From contig CAZWLD010000030.1 of NCBI GenBank assembly GCA_964634685.1, positions 1-27,414 on the forward strand: DNA of 27,414 nucleotides, written 5' to 3'. The notes below the pieces were generated by a model that was not told where the DNA came from, did no database searches, and was given only the letters and a program-made list of their open reading frames with translations. How positions within the stretch are numbered: position 1 is the stretch's first letter; every line of letters starts with the position of its first letter. Source of the DNA: CAZWLD01 sp964634685. Lineage in GTDB: Bacteria; Bacillota_I; Bacilli_A; Acholeplasmatales; JAEDCM01. Made by a program: the position numbers and the translations under genes. Below are positions 13,401 through 21,279 of this stretch, one piece after another.

Positions 13401-14462
13401 TTATTTTGAACAGAAGATAAGCGGAATAATCATTTCATCTTCCGTTAGACCGGCGTGATTACTTTTAAAATGCTTCCCTTCAGCTAAGGCCTCCAAGCAA
13501 TAATCACCAACCGCTAAAGCCATATAGTCGCCAAGGAAACAATTTCCCTTATCTCCAGTTCCTATCAAGCCTTTATTAATAAATTCTTCTTTACTTAACA
13601 ATAAAAAATCATTACCAAACAAGCGATTAAATTCATCCTTGAAGCCATCATCATTAACATAAAAAGCACAACATCGTGATTCAATCGATGGTTTTTTAGT
13701 AAAATATTTTGTTAAAGATGGATAATCGTTTAAATCAATTTCAAGACAATCCTTGTGGCCATGGTCCGCTGTAATAATTAAGCAGGAATCCTCATTCAAG
13801 GATTCACAAAAATCCGCAATTACCATATCAAAATCCGAAATCATCGCCATTACCTCATCCGAATTAGTTCCCATTTTATGTAATAAACCATCCGGCTGGT
13901 CCCAATAACAATAGGAAACAGTTTTAAAATCCTCACTAAAATCGCCTTTAAGCTTGTCTAGCATCTCGACTAAAGTATTACTACCATCAAGAAAATAAGA
14001 TGGGCCGTGAATAAATCCCTGTTCCTTCATATCTTTAAAAAAATAGTCGTAGGGAATTGATTCCGTAATATGAGGATAAGGCTTATCATTATAAAAGCCA
14101 CGACCATAAAATAAAACAACATCGTCAGAAACAGAATCAAAATACTGATGCCAGCCTATCCATCCCGTCTCACTAGGTGTCTTGCCAGTTAATATTGATG
14201 TCGTTGCCGCAACCGTTGTTGAAGGATAGGTTGATATAATCTCACAAAGCAAATGCTTACGCAAAAATGAATCCTCTGGTAATCTTTTTAATATATTCAT
14301 TCCCATTCCGTCTAGAAGCAATATTCCCACATGCTTCTTCGGCAATAGCCTATCTAATGCCTCTAAGGAATTATATTTCGTTTTATAGCCAAAGCTCTTT
14401 TTGATTGAGGCAATCATATTGATGCTTGAATTTGTATAATCAGGAAAAACAATCTTTTTCAT
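13401..14462 (-). CDS. Alkaline-phosphatase superfamily phosphodiesterase
   Basis: A 353-residue protein of the type I phosphodiesterase/nucleotide pyrophosphatase branch of the alkaline phosphatase superfamily. Metal and catalytic positions are visible: LLLDGMG (Asp51), STTVAATTS with the nucleophile threonine near 82-83, WDQPDGLLH (Asp188, His195), TADHGH (Asp233, His234) and a late SNHAGL histidine. It would hydrolyse phosphodiester or phosphonate bonds using two zinc-type metals; the substrate is unknown. No signal peptide is visible, so it is probably cytoplasmic. AAAGGTGG lies 6 bases before ATG 14462. It is the first gene of a two-gene operon with the acyltransferase, which hints at a role in modifying an envelope component, but that is inference. 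Confidence 0.85.
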   Translation of the reverse strand: MKKIVFPDYTNSSINMIASIKKSFGYKTKYNSLEALDRLLPKKHVGILLLDGMGMNILKRLPEDSFLRKHLLCEIISTYPSTTVAATTSILTGKTPSETGWIGWHQYFDSVSDDVVLFYGRGFYNDKPYPHITESIPYDYFFKDMKEQGFIHGPSYFLDGSNTLVEMLDKLKGDFSEDFKTVSYCYWDQPDGLLHKMGTNSDEVMAMISDFDMVIADFCESLNEDSCLIITADHGHKDCLEIDLNDYPSLTKYFTKKPSIESRCCAFYVNDDGFKDEFNRLFGNDFLLLSKEEFINKGLIGTGDKGNCFLGDYMALAVGDYCLEALAEGKHFKSNHAGLTEDEMIIPLIFCSK

Positions 14463-14482
14463 AAAACGCCACCTTTCTTAAG

Positions 14483-14491
14483 ATTATATCA
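14483..14491 (-). promoter_or_regulatory. Extended -10 promoter for phosphodiesterase operon
   Basis: TGATATAAT on the minus strand (TATAAT at 14488-14483 with TG in front), about 20 bases before the start codon. The -35 region would overlap the terminator of the P-type ATPase gene and is weak. Confidence 0.45.
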
Positions 14492-14500
14492 TTTTTTAAC

Positions 14501-14540
14501 AAAAAAAGGAAGAAAAACAAATTATCATTTCTCTTCCTTA
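14501..14540 (-). terminator. Terminator of the metal-efflux operon
   Basis: AAGGAAGA (14539-14532) pairs with TCTTCCTT (14513-14506), then a T run on the minus strand. It lies 8 bases after the ATPase stop. Confidence 0.85.
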
Positions 14541-14548
14541 AAAAGCGC

Positions 14549-16450
14549 TTAATCAAGCCTTTTTTTAATTTTCACATTAGCTCTCATCGCATTGATAATA
14601 CAAATAACCGCAACTCCAACATCACCAAATACCGCAAACCACATATTGGTAATTCCAAAGGCCGATAAAACTAAAATTAAAATCTTAATCATTAACGCAA
14701 AGATAATATTTTCATAAACAATTCGCATTGTTTTTTTCGCAATCACTTTGGCATTAATTAATGATCCTAAATCATCATACATTAGAACAATATCCGAAGC
14801 CTCAATGGCCGCATCCGAGCCTAGGGCTCCCATTGATACACCAATATCAGACTTAATCAAGGCAGGCGCATCATTGATTCCATCGCCAACAAAGCAAACA
14901 ACATTATCATTACCCAAATATTCATCAAGAGCATAAACCTTATCCTGTGGAAGCAAGGAAGCCTTATATTCACTTAAACCAACTTTACAAGCAACATCTT
15001 TAGCTATGGCTTCATTATCGCCAGTAAGCATAACGGTTTTATTGCCATTTTGATTTAAATAGGTAATTGTTTCTTTACTTTCCTCTTTGATTTCATCGGC
15101 AATGACAATGTTGCCGACATATTCATTATCCTTCGCAACATGGATAACTGTACCGACACTTTTCGATTCGCAAGAAATACCATAATCCTTCATGAGCTTT
15201 TCATTTCCACAAAGAATAGTGCATTCACCTTGGGCCTTTATTCCCTTTCCTGCTATATCCGTTAATATATAATCACCAAAAGCTTCCTTTCCATAGGCTT
15301 TTTTTATTGACATTGCAATCGGGTGATTAGAGTTTTCCTCAGCAATCGCAGCTAAACGCAATATTTCTTCTCTTTTCTCTTGAGGGTTAACCTCACATAC
15401 AACAAAATCACCCTTTGTTATCGTTCCCGTTTTGTCAAAAATAAAGACATTAGCTTGATTAAATTTTTCTAAATAGGATGAACCCTTAACCAAAATACCG
15501 TTGCGAGAAGCTCCACCAATTCCCGCAAAAAAGGATAATGGAATGGAAATAACTAACGCACACGGACAGGAAACAACTAAAAAGCTAAGTGCTCGATAAA
15601 GCCAAATACTGAAATTTCCACCAAATAAAACCGGGATTATTGCTAGAGCTAGAGCTAACCCTACGACAATCGGAGTATAATATTTTGAAAACCTCGTAAT
15701 AAAATTTTCGGATTTCGATTTTTGACTAGAAGCATTTTCCACTAAATCGAGTATTTTCGATACTGTTGAATCATGAAATTCCTTTAAAACCTTAACCTCA
15801 ATAGCTCCTGTTAGATTGATAGTTCCACTAATTACATTCGATTCAACATCGACTTCTCTTGGTAATGATTCACCAGTCAATGATTTCGTATCGATAGTAG
15901 AAGTTCCCTTAACGACAATTCCATCTAAAGGAATTCTTTCTCCGGGCTTAATTAAAATTAAATCAGATACGGATACACAAGAAGGATCGACAATTTCAAT
16001 ACTGCCATCATCCTTAATTAAATTCGCAAAGTCCGGTCTAATATCCATCAATTCCGAAATGCTTTTTCTTGATTTCGAAACGGCATAGCTTTGGAACCAT
16101 TCTCCGACCTGATAGAACAACAAAACCGCACAAGCCTCATCAAAGCCCTCAATTGCTTGATTTGTCAAGGCTCGATAAATTCCTAAGCCAAAGGCACCAA
16201 CGGTCGCCATAGCCATCAAGAAATTCTCATCTAATAAATGACCATGAATAATATTTAAGAAAGCTTTTTTTAAAACATCATAACCAATAAATAAATATAC
16301 CAAGAAATAAAGTCCAAAGGGCAAAAGCCATCCTAAATTATGATCAATAACCGAAGCCAAAATAATCGTCTTATCAATTACTAATACTACTAAAAAATAA
16401 ACAAGTGCAATAATAATTCGGATTAAATTCTTCTTCTGCTTTTTTGTCAT
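14549..16450 (-). CDS. P1B-type heavy-metal-exporting ATPase (Zn/Cd/Pb type)
   Basis: A 633-residue membrane ATPase that pumps soft metal ions out of the cytoplasm. Landmarks: TGES (about 192-195), the metal-site SCPCALVIS (CPC 295-297), DKTGT (phosphorylated Asp339), NSNHPIA, MLTGD, and GDGINDAP (522-529). Eight helices fit the P1B plan. No N-terminal HMA domain is present; a separate HMA protein is encoded directly upstream and its stop codon overlaps this gene's Shine-Dalgarno. ATG 16450 is preferred (AGGTGAT upstream) over GTG 16459. With an ArsR/SmtB regulator in front, zinc, cadmium or lead is the likely substrate, as in CadA/ZntA. Confidence 0.94.
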   Translation of the reverse strand: MTKKQKKNLIRIIIALVYFLVVLVIDKTIILASVIDHNLGWLLPFGLYFLVYLFIGYDVLKKAFLNIIHGHLLDENFLMAMATVGAFGLGIYRALTNQAIEGFDEACAVLLFYQVGEWFQSYAVSKSRKSISELMDIRPDFANLIKDDGSIEIVDPSCVSVSDLILIKPGERIPLDGIVVKGTSTIDTKSLTGESLPREVDVESNVISGTINLTGAIEVKVLKEFHDSTVSKILDLVENASSQKSKSENFITRFSKYYTPIVVGLALALAIIPVLFGGNFSIWLYRALSFLVVSCPCALVISIPLSFFAGIGGASRNGILVKGSSYLEKFNQANVFIFDKTGTITKGDFVVCEVNPQEKREEILRLAAIAEENSNHPIAMSIKKAYGKEAFGDYILTDIAGKGIKAQGECTILCGNEKLMKDYGISCESKSVGTVIHVAKDNEYVGNIVIADEIKEESKETITYLNQNGNKTVMLTGDNEAIAKDVACKVGLSEYKASLLPQDKVYALDEYLGNDNVVCFVGDGINDAPALIKSDIGVSMGALGSDAAIEASDIVLMYDDLGSLINAKVIAKKTMRIVYENIIFALMIKILILVLSAFGITNMWFAVFGDVGVAVICIINAMRANVKIKKRLD

Positions 16451-16455
16451 AAATA

Positions 16456-16671
16456 TCACCTACATACTTCAAAATCTGGTTCGATTTTTTTGGCAACCTT
16501 AATCGCCTTATTTAGTGTTGAATCAAATTCCTCATCAACAATCTCAATTGTCATTTTTTGCGTCATGAAATTGATTTTACAATCTAATACATTAGGAACC
16601 TTCTTAATTGCCTCTTCACATTTATTAGCACACAATGCACAATCAACCTCAATTTTAAATACTTTTTTCAT
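16456..16671 (-). CDS. Free-standing HMA metal-binding protein
   Basis: A 71-residue heavy-metal-associated domain protein of the CopZ/MerP fold. The binding motif is the C..C in DCALCANKCEEAIK, with a third cysteine close by; the rest (VLDCKINFMTQKMTIEI) follows the beta-alpha-beta pattern. It probably hands metal to, or senses metal for, the adjacent P1B ATPase, taking the place of the domain usually fused to that ATPase. GAGGAGG lies 9 bases before ATG 16671; the frame is open to 16707. It sits between the repressor and the ATPase in one operon. Confidence 0.88.
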   Translation of the reverse strand: MKKVFKIEVDCALCANKCEEAIKKVPNVLDCKINFMTQKMTIEIVDEEFDSTLNKAIKVAKKIEPDFEVCR

Positions 16672-16698
16672 AATAATTTTCCTCCTCTTGATTAAATA

Positions 16699-16709
16699 GT
16701 TAAACAATC
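16699..16709 (-). promoter_or_regulatory. Possible second regulator site before the HMA gene
   Basis: ATTGTTTAACT (minus strand) is identical to 11 bases inside the repressor's own operator-promoter (17083-17093). It lies in the gap between the repressor and HMA genes. It has no obvious second half here, so binding is uncertain. Confidence 0.35.
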
Positions 16710-16732
16710 CTTTAATCGTTCTTTTAAATATA

Positions 16733-16756
16733 ACACGTTACTTCTCCATAACGTGT
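16733..16756 (-). other. Hairpin spanning the repressor stop codon
   Basis: ACACGTTA (16756-16749) pairs with TAACGTGT (16740-16733) around an 8-base loop, and the stop codon TAA (16740-16738) lies in the stem. The downstream sequence is only weakly T-rich, so it is more likely an mRNA-processing or translation-coupling structure than a terminator. Confidence 0.4.
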
Positions 16757-17052
16757 AATAAAGCACAATCAACGATTTGTGACACATGCTCATCATCTAA
16801 GGAATAAATGATTTCCTTTCCTTCTCTTACTCCTTTTACGAGCTTCGCATCCTTTAATAATCGCAAATGATGGCTTACGGCATATTTTGTCATATCCACA
16901 CACTCACAAATATCATTGACGCATAAAGGCTTCTTCTCAATCGCAAATAAAATCTTTTGCCTTGTTTGATCACCTAACACCTTAAACAAATCCGCTAAAT
17001 CGGAAATTGTATCAGACTCTGGCATTTGTTTTTTGATTTCATCAACGCTCAC
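16738..17052 (-). CDS. ArsR/SmtB family metal-responsive repressor
   Basis: A 104-residue winged-helix repressor. DQTRQKILFAI and LCVNDICECVDMTKYAVSHHLRLLKDAKLV form the helix-turn-helix and recognition helix, and GKEIIYSLDD the wing. The C-terminal helix DDEHVSQIVDCALLHVME carries the D..H...H pattern of an alpha-5 zinc site, and LCVNDICEC recalls the alpha-3 cysteine site of CadC, so it may sense Zn/Cd/Pb. GAGGTG lies 6 bases before GTG 17052, preferred to GTG 17061. It heads the efflux operon and probably represses its own promoter through the dyad at 17080-17105. Confidence 0.9.
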   Translation of the reverse strand: MSVDEIKKQMPESDTISDLADLFKVLGDQTRQKILFAIEKKPLCVNDICECVDMTKYAVSHHLRLLKDAKLVKGVREGKEIIYSLDDEHVSQIVDCALLHVMEK

Positions 17053-17072
17053 GATTATCACCTCTTAATCTT

Positions 17073-17105
17073 ATTATACAACAGTTAAACAATTTGTCAA
17101 CTGTT
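17073..17105 (-). promoter_or_regulatory. Metal operon promoter with overlapping operator
   Basis: TTGACA (17100-17095), 16 bases, TATAAT (17078-17073) on the minus strand. An inverted repeat AACAGTT / AACTGTT (17080-17086 and 17099-17105) covers the -35 and spacer, as expected for an ArsR/SmtB operator. Confidence 0.75.
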
Positions 17106-17116
17106 TAATTGTTTTT

Positions 17117-17143
17117 TTAAAAAAAAGAAGCCAATTCGGCTTC
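17117..17143 (-). terminator. Terminator of the cysteine-rich protein gene
   Basis: GAAGCC (17143-17138) pairs with GGCTTC (17132-17127), followed by eight T on the minus strand. A second strong hairpin, TGGGCTA/TAGCCCA (17171-17197), lies between it and the stop codon. Confidence 0.88.
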
Positions 17144-17205
17144 CTTTTCCGATTAAGGTTTAATTTGAGGTGGGCTAAGAAATTACTTCCTAGCCCATTT
17201 GTTAA

Positions 17206-17589
17206 TTAGAATAGGCCATTAAAGAAGCGACGACAACCACAATTTTGATCTAAATCAATATCATCAATATATAATTCAATAGCACGACGAACTATTTGAC
17301 AAAAATCGCAATCAATGATTGTTTCTGTTGGATCAGTGAAAACAGTTGCCTCAAAGAATTCAAATTCTGTACATTTATTTTTTAATTCACAAATACGAGC
17401 AACTTCAAAAACAGCACTTGGAAGTGTACATGGTACAACAAATAGACGAACACAATTGCCTTCGCGTTGTAAATCGATTTTATATAAAACTCCATTTACA
17501 TAAATTTCATCAAGGCAGCATTTTCGATCCTCTCTTCGTTCATTTTCCCGGCAATGACAATCTCTTCGACGATTATCCATATCTGGCAT
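17206..17589 (-). CDS. Cysteine-rich protein of unknown function
   Basis: I do not recognise this 127-residue protein. It starts with a very basic/acidic, cysteine-containing segment (RRRDCHCRENERREDRKCC), then a beta-rich stretch (YVNGVLYKIDL, VRLFVVP) and a C-terminal helix (FCQIVRRAIELYIDDIDL), ending in CGCRRFFNGLF. About eleven cysteines occur, several as CxC or CxxC, so metal binding or disulfide cross-linking is plausible. No signal peptide or membrane helix is seen. A loose likeness to small cysteine-rich spore-coat proteins is not enough to name it. AAAGGGG lies 9 bases before ATG 17589. It is a single-gene unit with its own terminator, and its leader carries a hairpin (17609-17641). 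Its position beside a metal-efflux operon may be coincidence. Confidence 0.75.
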   Translation of the reverse strand: MPDMDNRRRDCHCRENERREDRKCCLDEIYVNGVLYKIDLQREGNCVRLFVVPCTLPSAVFEVARICELKNKCTEFEFFEATVFTDPTETIIDCDFCQIVRRAIELYIDDIDLDQNCGCRRFFNGLF

Positions 17590-17608
17590 AAATAAAAACC
17601 CCTTTCCT

Positions 17609-17641
17609 TAATCTATATCATTTCTGATACATTATAGATTA
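17609..17641 (-). other. Hairpin in gap between proC and the cysteine-rich gene
   Basis: TAATCTATA (17641-17633) pairs with TATAGATTA (17617-17609), with a smaller TATCA/TGATA stem inside. There is no T tract on the minus strand, so it is not a normal terminator; it may be a 5'-leader structure just ahead of the Shine-Dalgarno. Confidence 0.4.
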
Positions 17642-17670
17642 TGACAGGGATTATATTTTGGTATGGGCAT

Positions 17671-18447
17671 TTATTTTTTTGATAATTCAATCGAACGATT
17701 AACACAAGCCTTACAACATTCATCAATGATTAAATCAAAATCTTTTTCTTGCAAAACCTTTAAGCCCTCAATAGTCGTTCCACCCTTCGAGCAAACATCA
17801 TTAATAAGTTCAGAGATTGGCTTGTTGGCTTGTAAAATCATTTGCGCTGAGCCAATAATCGCTTGGCAAACTAATTCCTTGGCCGTTTCATAATCGATTC
17901 CACGAGAAACACTGCTCTTGATAAAAGCATCCGCAAAGCAATATAGATAAGCCGGCATTGAACCATTAGCTGGAATAATATCATCCATTTGGGATTCTTG
18001 AATTTCTTTTGTTAAACCAATTGAATTAAAAATATCGAAATATATTTGTTTGGAAGAAACATTTTTAAAGCAAATAGCATTAGCTCCTAATCCAATCATT
18101 GAAGGAGTATTAGGCATAACCCGAACATATTCTTTATTTTTTAAATATTTCTCAATAAAATCTATTTTTATTCCCGCAGCGATACTAATAATTCTTTTAG
18201 CTCCCTCAATATCCTTTAGCTCCGATAAAACCTCCAAAAAGCATTGAGGCTTAATCGCAAGAACTAAAATATCAACATTTTGATACATCGTCTTAATATC
18301 GAGTACCTTAAATCCTTGATTAACCAATTCATCTCTATTGCTTCGGGCCGCTAAAAAAATATCATCCTTTGTAAAAAGCTTTTTATCTAATAGACCATAT
18401 ACAATGGCCATTCCCATTTTCCCGGCTCCTAAGATTCCGATACGCAT
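17671..18447 (-). CDS. proC: Pyrroline-5-carboxylate reductase
   Basis: A 258-residue cytoplasmic enzyme for the last step of proline synthesis (NAD(P)H reduction of pyrroline-5-carboxylate). The nucleotide-binding start MRIGILGAGKMGMAIVYGLL and the C-terminal KGGTTIEGLKVLQE signature (usually PGGTT) are clear, with VRVMPNTPSMIGLGA and PANGSMPAYLY between. ATG 18447 fits the family N-terminus, with AGAGAGGAAG just upstream; the frame is open to 18486. It follows the antiporter gene and a small ORF in one operon with trkA, which fits a role of proline in osmotic balance; that link is inference. Confidence 0.93.
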   Translation of the reverse strand: MRIGILGAGKMGMAIVYGLLDKKLFTKDDIFLAARSNRDELVNQGFKVLDIKTMYQNVDILVLAIKPQCFLEVLSELKDIEGAKRIISIAAGIKIDFIEKYLKNKEYVRVMPNTPSMIGLGANAICFKNVSSKQIYFDIFNSIGLTKEIQESQMDDIIPANGSMPAYLYCFADAFIKSSVSRGIDYETAKELVCQAIIGSAQMILQANKPISELINDVCSKGGTTIEGLKVLQEKDFDLIIDECCKACVNRSIELSKK

Positions 18448-18466
18448 ATCTTTTTCTTCCTCTCTA

Positions 18467-18592
18467 CTAAATATCAACAATTCCATTTGTTATTTTATCG
18501 CTTTGATTACTTGATTGTTCCCGATTCCTTAATGAATTACTCCAAACAAAGGCCGTTGTGAAAATGGATAATACCAAAAATACATACCTCAT
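18467..18592 (-). CDS. VanZ-like microprotein or truncated VanZ remnant
   Basis: A 41-residue ORF. ATG 18592 overlaps the antiporter stop in an ATGA arrangement, and the stop TAG is at 18467, 19 bases before proC. It has one N-terminal hydrophobic helix (YVFLVLSIFTTAFVW) followed by SNSLRNREQSSNQSDKI, which resembles the first helix and the conserved S..S..SS..S region of VanZ-like membrane proteins (normally 130-200 residues with four helices). The rest of a VanZ domain is absent. It is either a decayed remnant or a real coupled one-helix protein. The family link is by eye. Confidence 0.5.
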   Translation of the reverse strand: MRYVFLVLSIFTTAFVWSNSLRNREQSSNQSDKITNGIVDI

Positions 18593-19884
18593 TGGCATTC
18601 CTCTATTTTCGTTAATTCGCGCTTTTCTTTACTTTTTTCAATCAAGCGATAAACTTTTGCGGTTGTTAAACCTTGACAAATAATCGTAAAGAAAATAGTC
18701 ACAAAGGTTACAATTAAAACAACATTATAAGAATCTATAGATAGATATTCTCGCGTTGTCAAAGCTAAAGCTAAGGATAATCCTCCTTTAAGTCCTGTCC
18801 AGGTTAAGAGGGAGGTAAACTCTAATTTTGAATAATGATTCGGAACCTTCTTAATAATTAAACTCGAAATGAAAACACCAATAAATCGACATAAAAGATT
18901 TAAAATGACGGCCGCAAGACATAACCAAATTATAGAATCAACACTTGGCATATATAGAATAGATAAGCCAATTAAAACAAACAAAATGCTGTTTAAAATA
19001 TTGTCTAAAACATCCCAGAAATCATTATAAAGATCCTTTTCATCAACAACATCGCGCCAACCACCAATTTGACTCATCGCATAAGAAAAATACATTCCAC
19101 AAACAACACTCGCAATAACGCCACTAAAGCCCAAATATTCGCAAATCACATAGGATAACGCAACCGTTAAAAGACTAATAAAAATATGCTTCATCGGATC
19201 TTTGGTCATTTTTAATAATTTAAACAACAAAAACGACACAACAAATCCAATGAAAAGGGCTCCAAATAGCTCTTTTACCAACAAAACTGGCAAAGAAAGA
19301 TCACTTGTATTTGTGACAATATTTCGAAAGCAAATAAAGACTGCAACACCAATTCCATCATTAAATAATGATTCCCCTTCAATAACCGAGGTAACATTTT
19401 TTGATAAGCCACATTTATTTAAAATCGAGGTCGCCGCAATCGGATCAGTTGGTGAAACAATACATCCAAGCATAATACAAAGCCAAATATCAAAGCCTAG
19501 ATTCAAAGCTAAATTCAATAAATAAAATAAACCACCGTATAAAAGTGATGATAAAACCGTCGTTAGAAAGGCTAAAAGTGAAATCGAGCCAAGGTTCTTT
19601 TTAAACCGGGCGACATTAACCTTCGACGCCCCGGCAAAAAGCATAAAGCATAAAACACCATCAAGCAAAAATTTCTCAAAGGGTAAACTCGTAATTTCCC
19701 CAATAAATCCTTTATCAGTTGAGAAAAGTCCCGTCATTGAGACAAGCTTTATTAAGGCACTTAAAATAAAGGCAAATAAAACTAAAGCAATATCCTTAGG
19801 TATTTTGATAAATTTCTCATTAACAATCCCAAAAATAATTACCAATGATAAAATAACAACAAGATAAATTAATATATGGTCCAT
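18589..19884 (-). CDS. CPA1 family cation/proton antiporter (NhaP type)
   Basis: A 431-residue membrane protein with about 12-13 helices. Family marks are LDGVLCFMLFAGAS, the SPTDPIAATSIL motif and GESLFNDGIGVAVF, whose ND pair is the ion-binding site of electroneutral CPA1 exchangers. It would exchange Na+ or K+ for H+ for pH and salt homeostasis. The C-terminus is a short charged tail without a regulatory RCK domain. It starts 11 bases after trkA, whose protein binds nucleotides and gates K+ transport; the pair could act together, since no TrkH/KtrB channel is in the window. That pairing is inference. Confidence 0.92.
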   Translation of the reverse strand: MDHILIYLVVILSLVIIFGIVNEKFIKIPKDIALVLFAFILSALIKLVSMTGLFSTDKGFIGEITSLPFEKFLLDGVLCFMLFAGASKVNVARFKKNLGSISLLAFLTTVLSSLLYGGLFYLLNLALNLGFDIWLCIMLGCIVSPTDPIAATSILNKCGLSKNVTSVIEGESLFNDGIGVAVFICFRNIVTNTSDLSLPVLLVKELFGALFIGFVVSFLLFKLLKMTKDPMKHIFISLLTVALSYVICEYLGFSGVIASVVCGMYFSYAMSQIGGWRDVVDEKDLYNDFWDVLDNILNSILFVLIGLSILYMPSVDSIIWLCLAAVILNLLCRFIGVFISSLIIKKVPNHYSKLEFTSLLTWTGLKGGLSLALALTTREYLSIDSYNVVLIVTFVTIFFTIICQGLTTAKVYRLIEKSKEKRELTKIEECQ

Positions 19885-19895
19885 TCTATCACCGC

Positions 19896-21242
19896 CTATA
19901 AGATCTCATTTAATCGATTAATATGAGCCTTACTTACAATAATAACACTATCACCAACCAAAATCTCGGTCGAGCCATTAGGAACAATTATTTCTTGATC
20001 GCGAATAATGCACGCAATTAGAATATCCTTCTTTAATTTCAAATCTTTTAAAGGTATATTAACACCCTTAAATCCGTCCTTGCAATCAAATTCAATCGCC
20101 TCAACCGATGCATTGGCAATGCGATACAAAGCTTTAATATCGGACGTACTATATTTGATTCCGCGAACATAACGAATAACCTCATCAATCGTAACATAAT
20201 GCGGAGAAATAGTGTCTTTTATATTAACCTCATGAAGCATTTCCGCAAAAGCAATATTCGTAATCTCGGTCACAATTTTGGAAACGCCGCTGCTTTTCGC
20301 AAACATTGAGCAAACAAGATTGGTTTCATCATTTCCCGCTAAGGCAACCATACAATCGGTCTTATTAATTCCTTCATCAACTAATAATTTTGAGTCAGTT
20401 CCATCACCATAAACAATAGTTGTCTTGGGCAAAGCCTCATCAAGATCTAAACAACGCTTACGATTATTCTCAATGATTTTAACATTTAAATTCATCTCAT
20501 TTAATAAATAAGCTAAATAAAAACCAATCATACCGCCACCAATAATCATCGTGCTTTTGATGGCTTTTTTATCAACACCAATATCTAAAAAGAATTTTGA
20601 TAATTCATTGTGCATCGCCACAAGGCTCACGATATCATTTAATGCAAAAACAAAATCGCCTTTGGGAATAATCGTTTCCTCTTTTCTTCTGACAGCACAA
20701 AAAACAAGCTTAGCATTAGTTACCTGATTAATGTCCTTTAAGGCTTTACCAATTAGTGGATTGTTATTGATAATTGGTATTTCGACTAAATTGATTTTTC
20801 CATTCGCAAAGCCTTCAATTTTACTAGCCTCAGGAAAGCGAATCAACCTTGTAATCTTGTGAGCTGTATCAAGCTCAGGATTGACAATCAAATCAACGCC
20901 TAATTCATTTCTTAAATAATCACTTTCCGCCAAATATTCTTTTTTACGAACACGAGCAATCGTATGCTTGGCGCCTAGGCGCTTCGCAACAATTGAACAC
21001 ATCAAATTGACCTCATCAACCTGTGTTACCGCAATTAAGAGCTTACAGCTTTTAACACCCGCCTTTTTTAATATTTGGCTTGTGGCGCCATTTCCAACAA
21101 TTCCATTACAATCATATTTATTAGTAACAGATTCAATGGCCTCAGGGCTACTATCAATAACCACAACATCGTGTCCCTCTTCAATTATATATTTGGTAAG
21201 AATTTCACCAACTCTACCACTTCCAACAATAATTATCTTCAT
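19896..21242 (-). CDS. trkA: TrkA-type potassium transport regulator
   Basis: A 448-residue soluble protein with two RCK repeats. Each has a Rossmann NAD-binding start (MKIIIVGSGRVGEILTKYI and, near residue 230, STMIIGGGMIGFYLAYLL) and a C-terminal RCK_C part (KINLVEIPIINNNPLIGKAL; VEAIEFDCKDGFKGVNIPL). It gates Trk/Ktr K+ channels on the inner face of the membrane in response to nucleotides. ATG 21242 gives the family-typical start. The channel subunit is not in this window; the next gene is a CPA1 antiporter, a possible alternative partner. It follows a small lipoprotein gene by 37 bases. Confidence 0.93.
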   Translation of the reverse strand: MKIIIVGSGRVGEILTKYIIEEGHDVVVIDSSPEAIESVTNKYDCNGIVGNGATSQILKKAGVKSCKLLIAVTQVDEVNLMCSIVAKRLGAKHTIARVRKKEYLAESDYLRNELGVDLIVNPELDTAHKITRLIRFPEASKIEGFANGKINLVEIPIINNNPLIGKALKDINQVTNAKLVFCAVRRKEETIIPKGDFVFALNDIVSLVAMHNELSKFFLDIGVDKKAIKSTMIIGGGMIGFYLAYLLNEMNLNVKIIENNRKRCLDLDEALPKTTIVYGDGTDSKLLVDEGINKTDCMVALAGNDETNLVCSMFAKSSGVSKIVTEITNIAFAEMLHEVNIKDTISPHYVTIDEVIRYVRGIKYSTSDIKALYRIANASVEAIEFDCKDGFKGVNIPLKDLKLKKDILIACIIRDQEIIVPNGSTEILVGDSVIIVSKAHINRLNEIL

Positions 21243-21279
21243 ATCCAACACCCACTTTCAATTATACAACAAAAAGAAA

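Noticed and set aside
17171..17197. Second terminator after the cysteine-rich gene
   Set aside because: The stem is strong, but no T tract follows on either strand; the true terminator is at 17117-17143.
17346..17591. Plus-strand ORFs opposite the cysteine-rich gene
   Set aside because: No ribosome site or recognisable domain; the minus-strand gene has both a start signal and a terminator.
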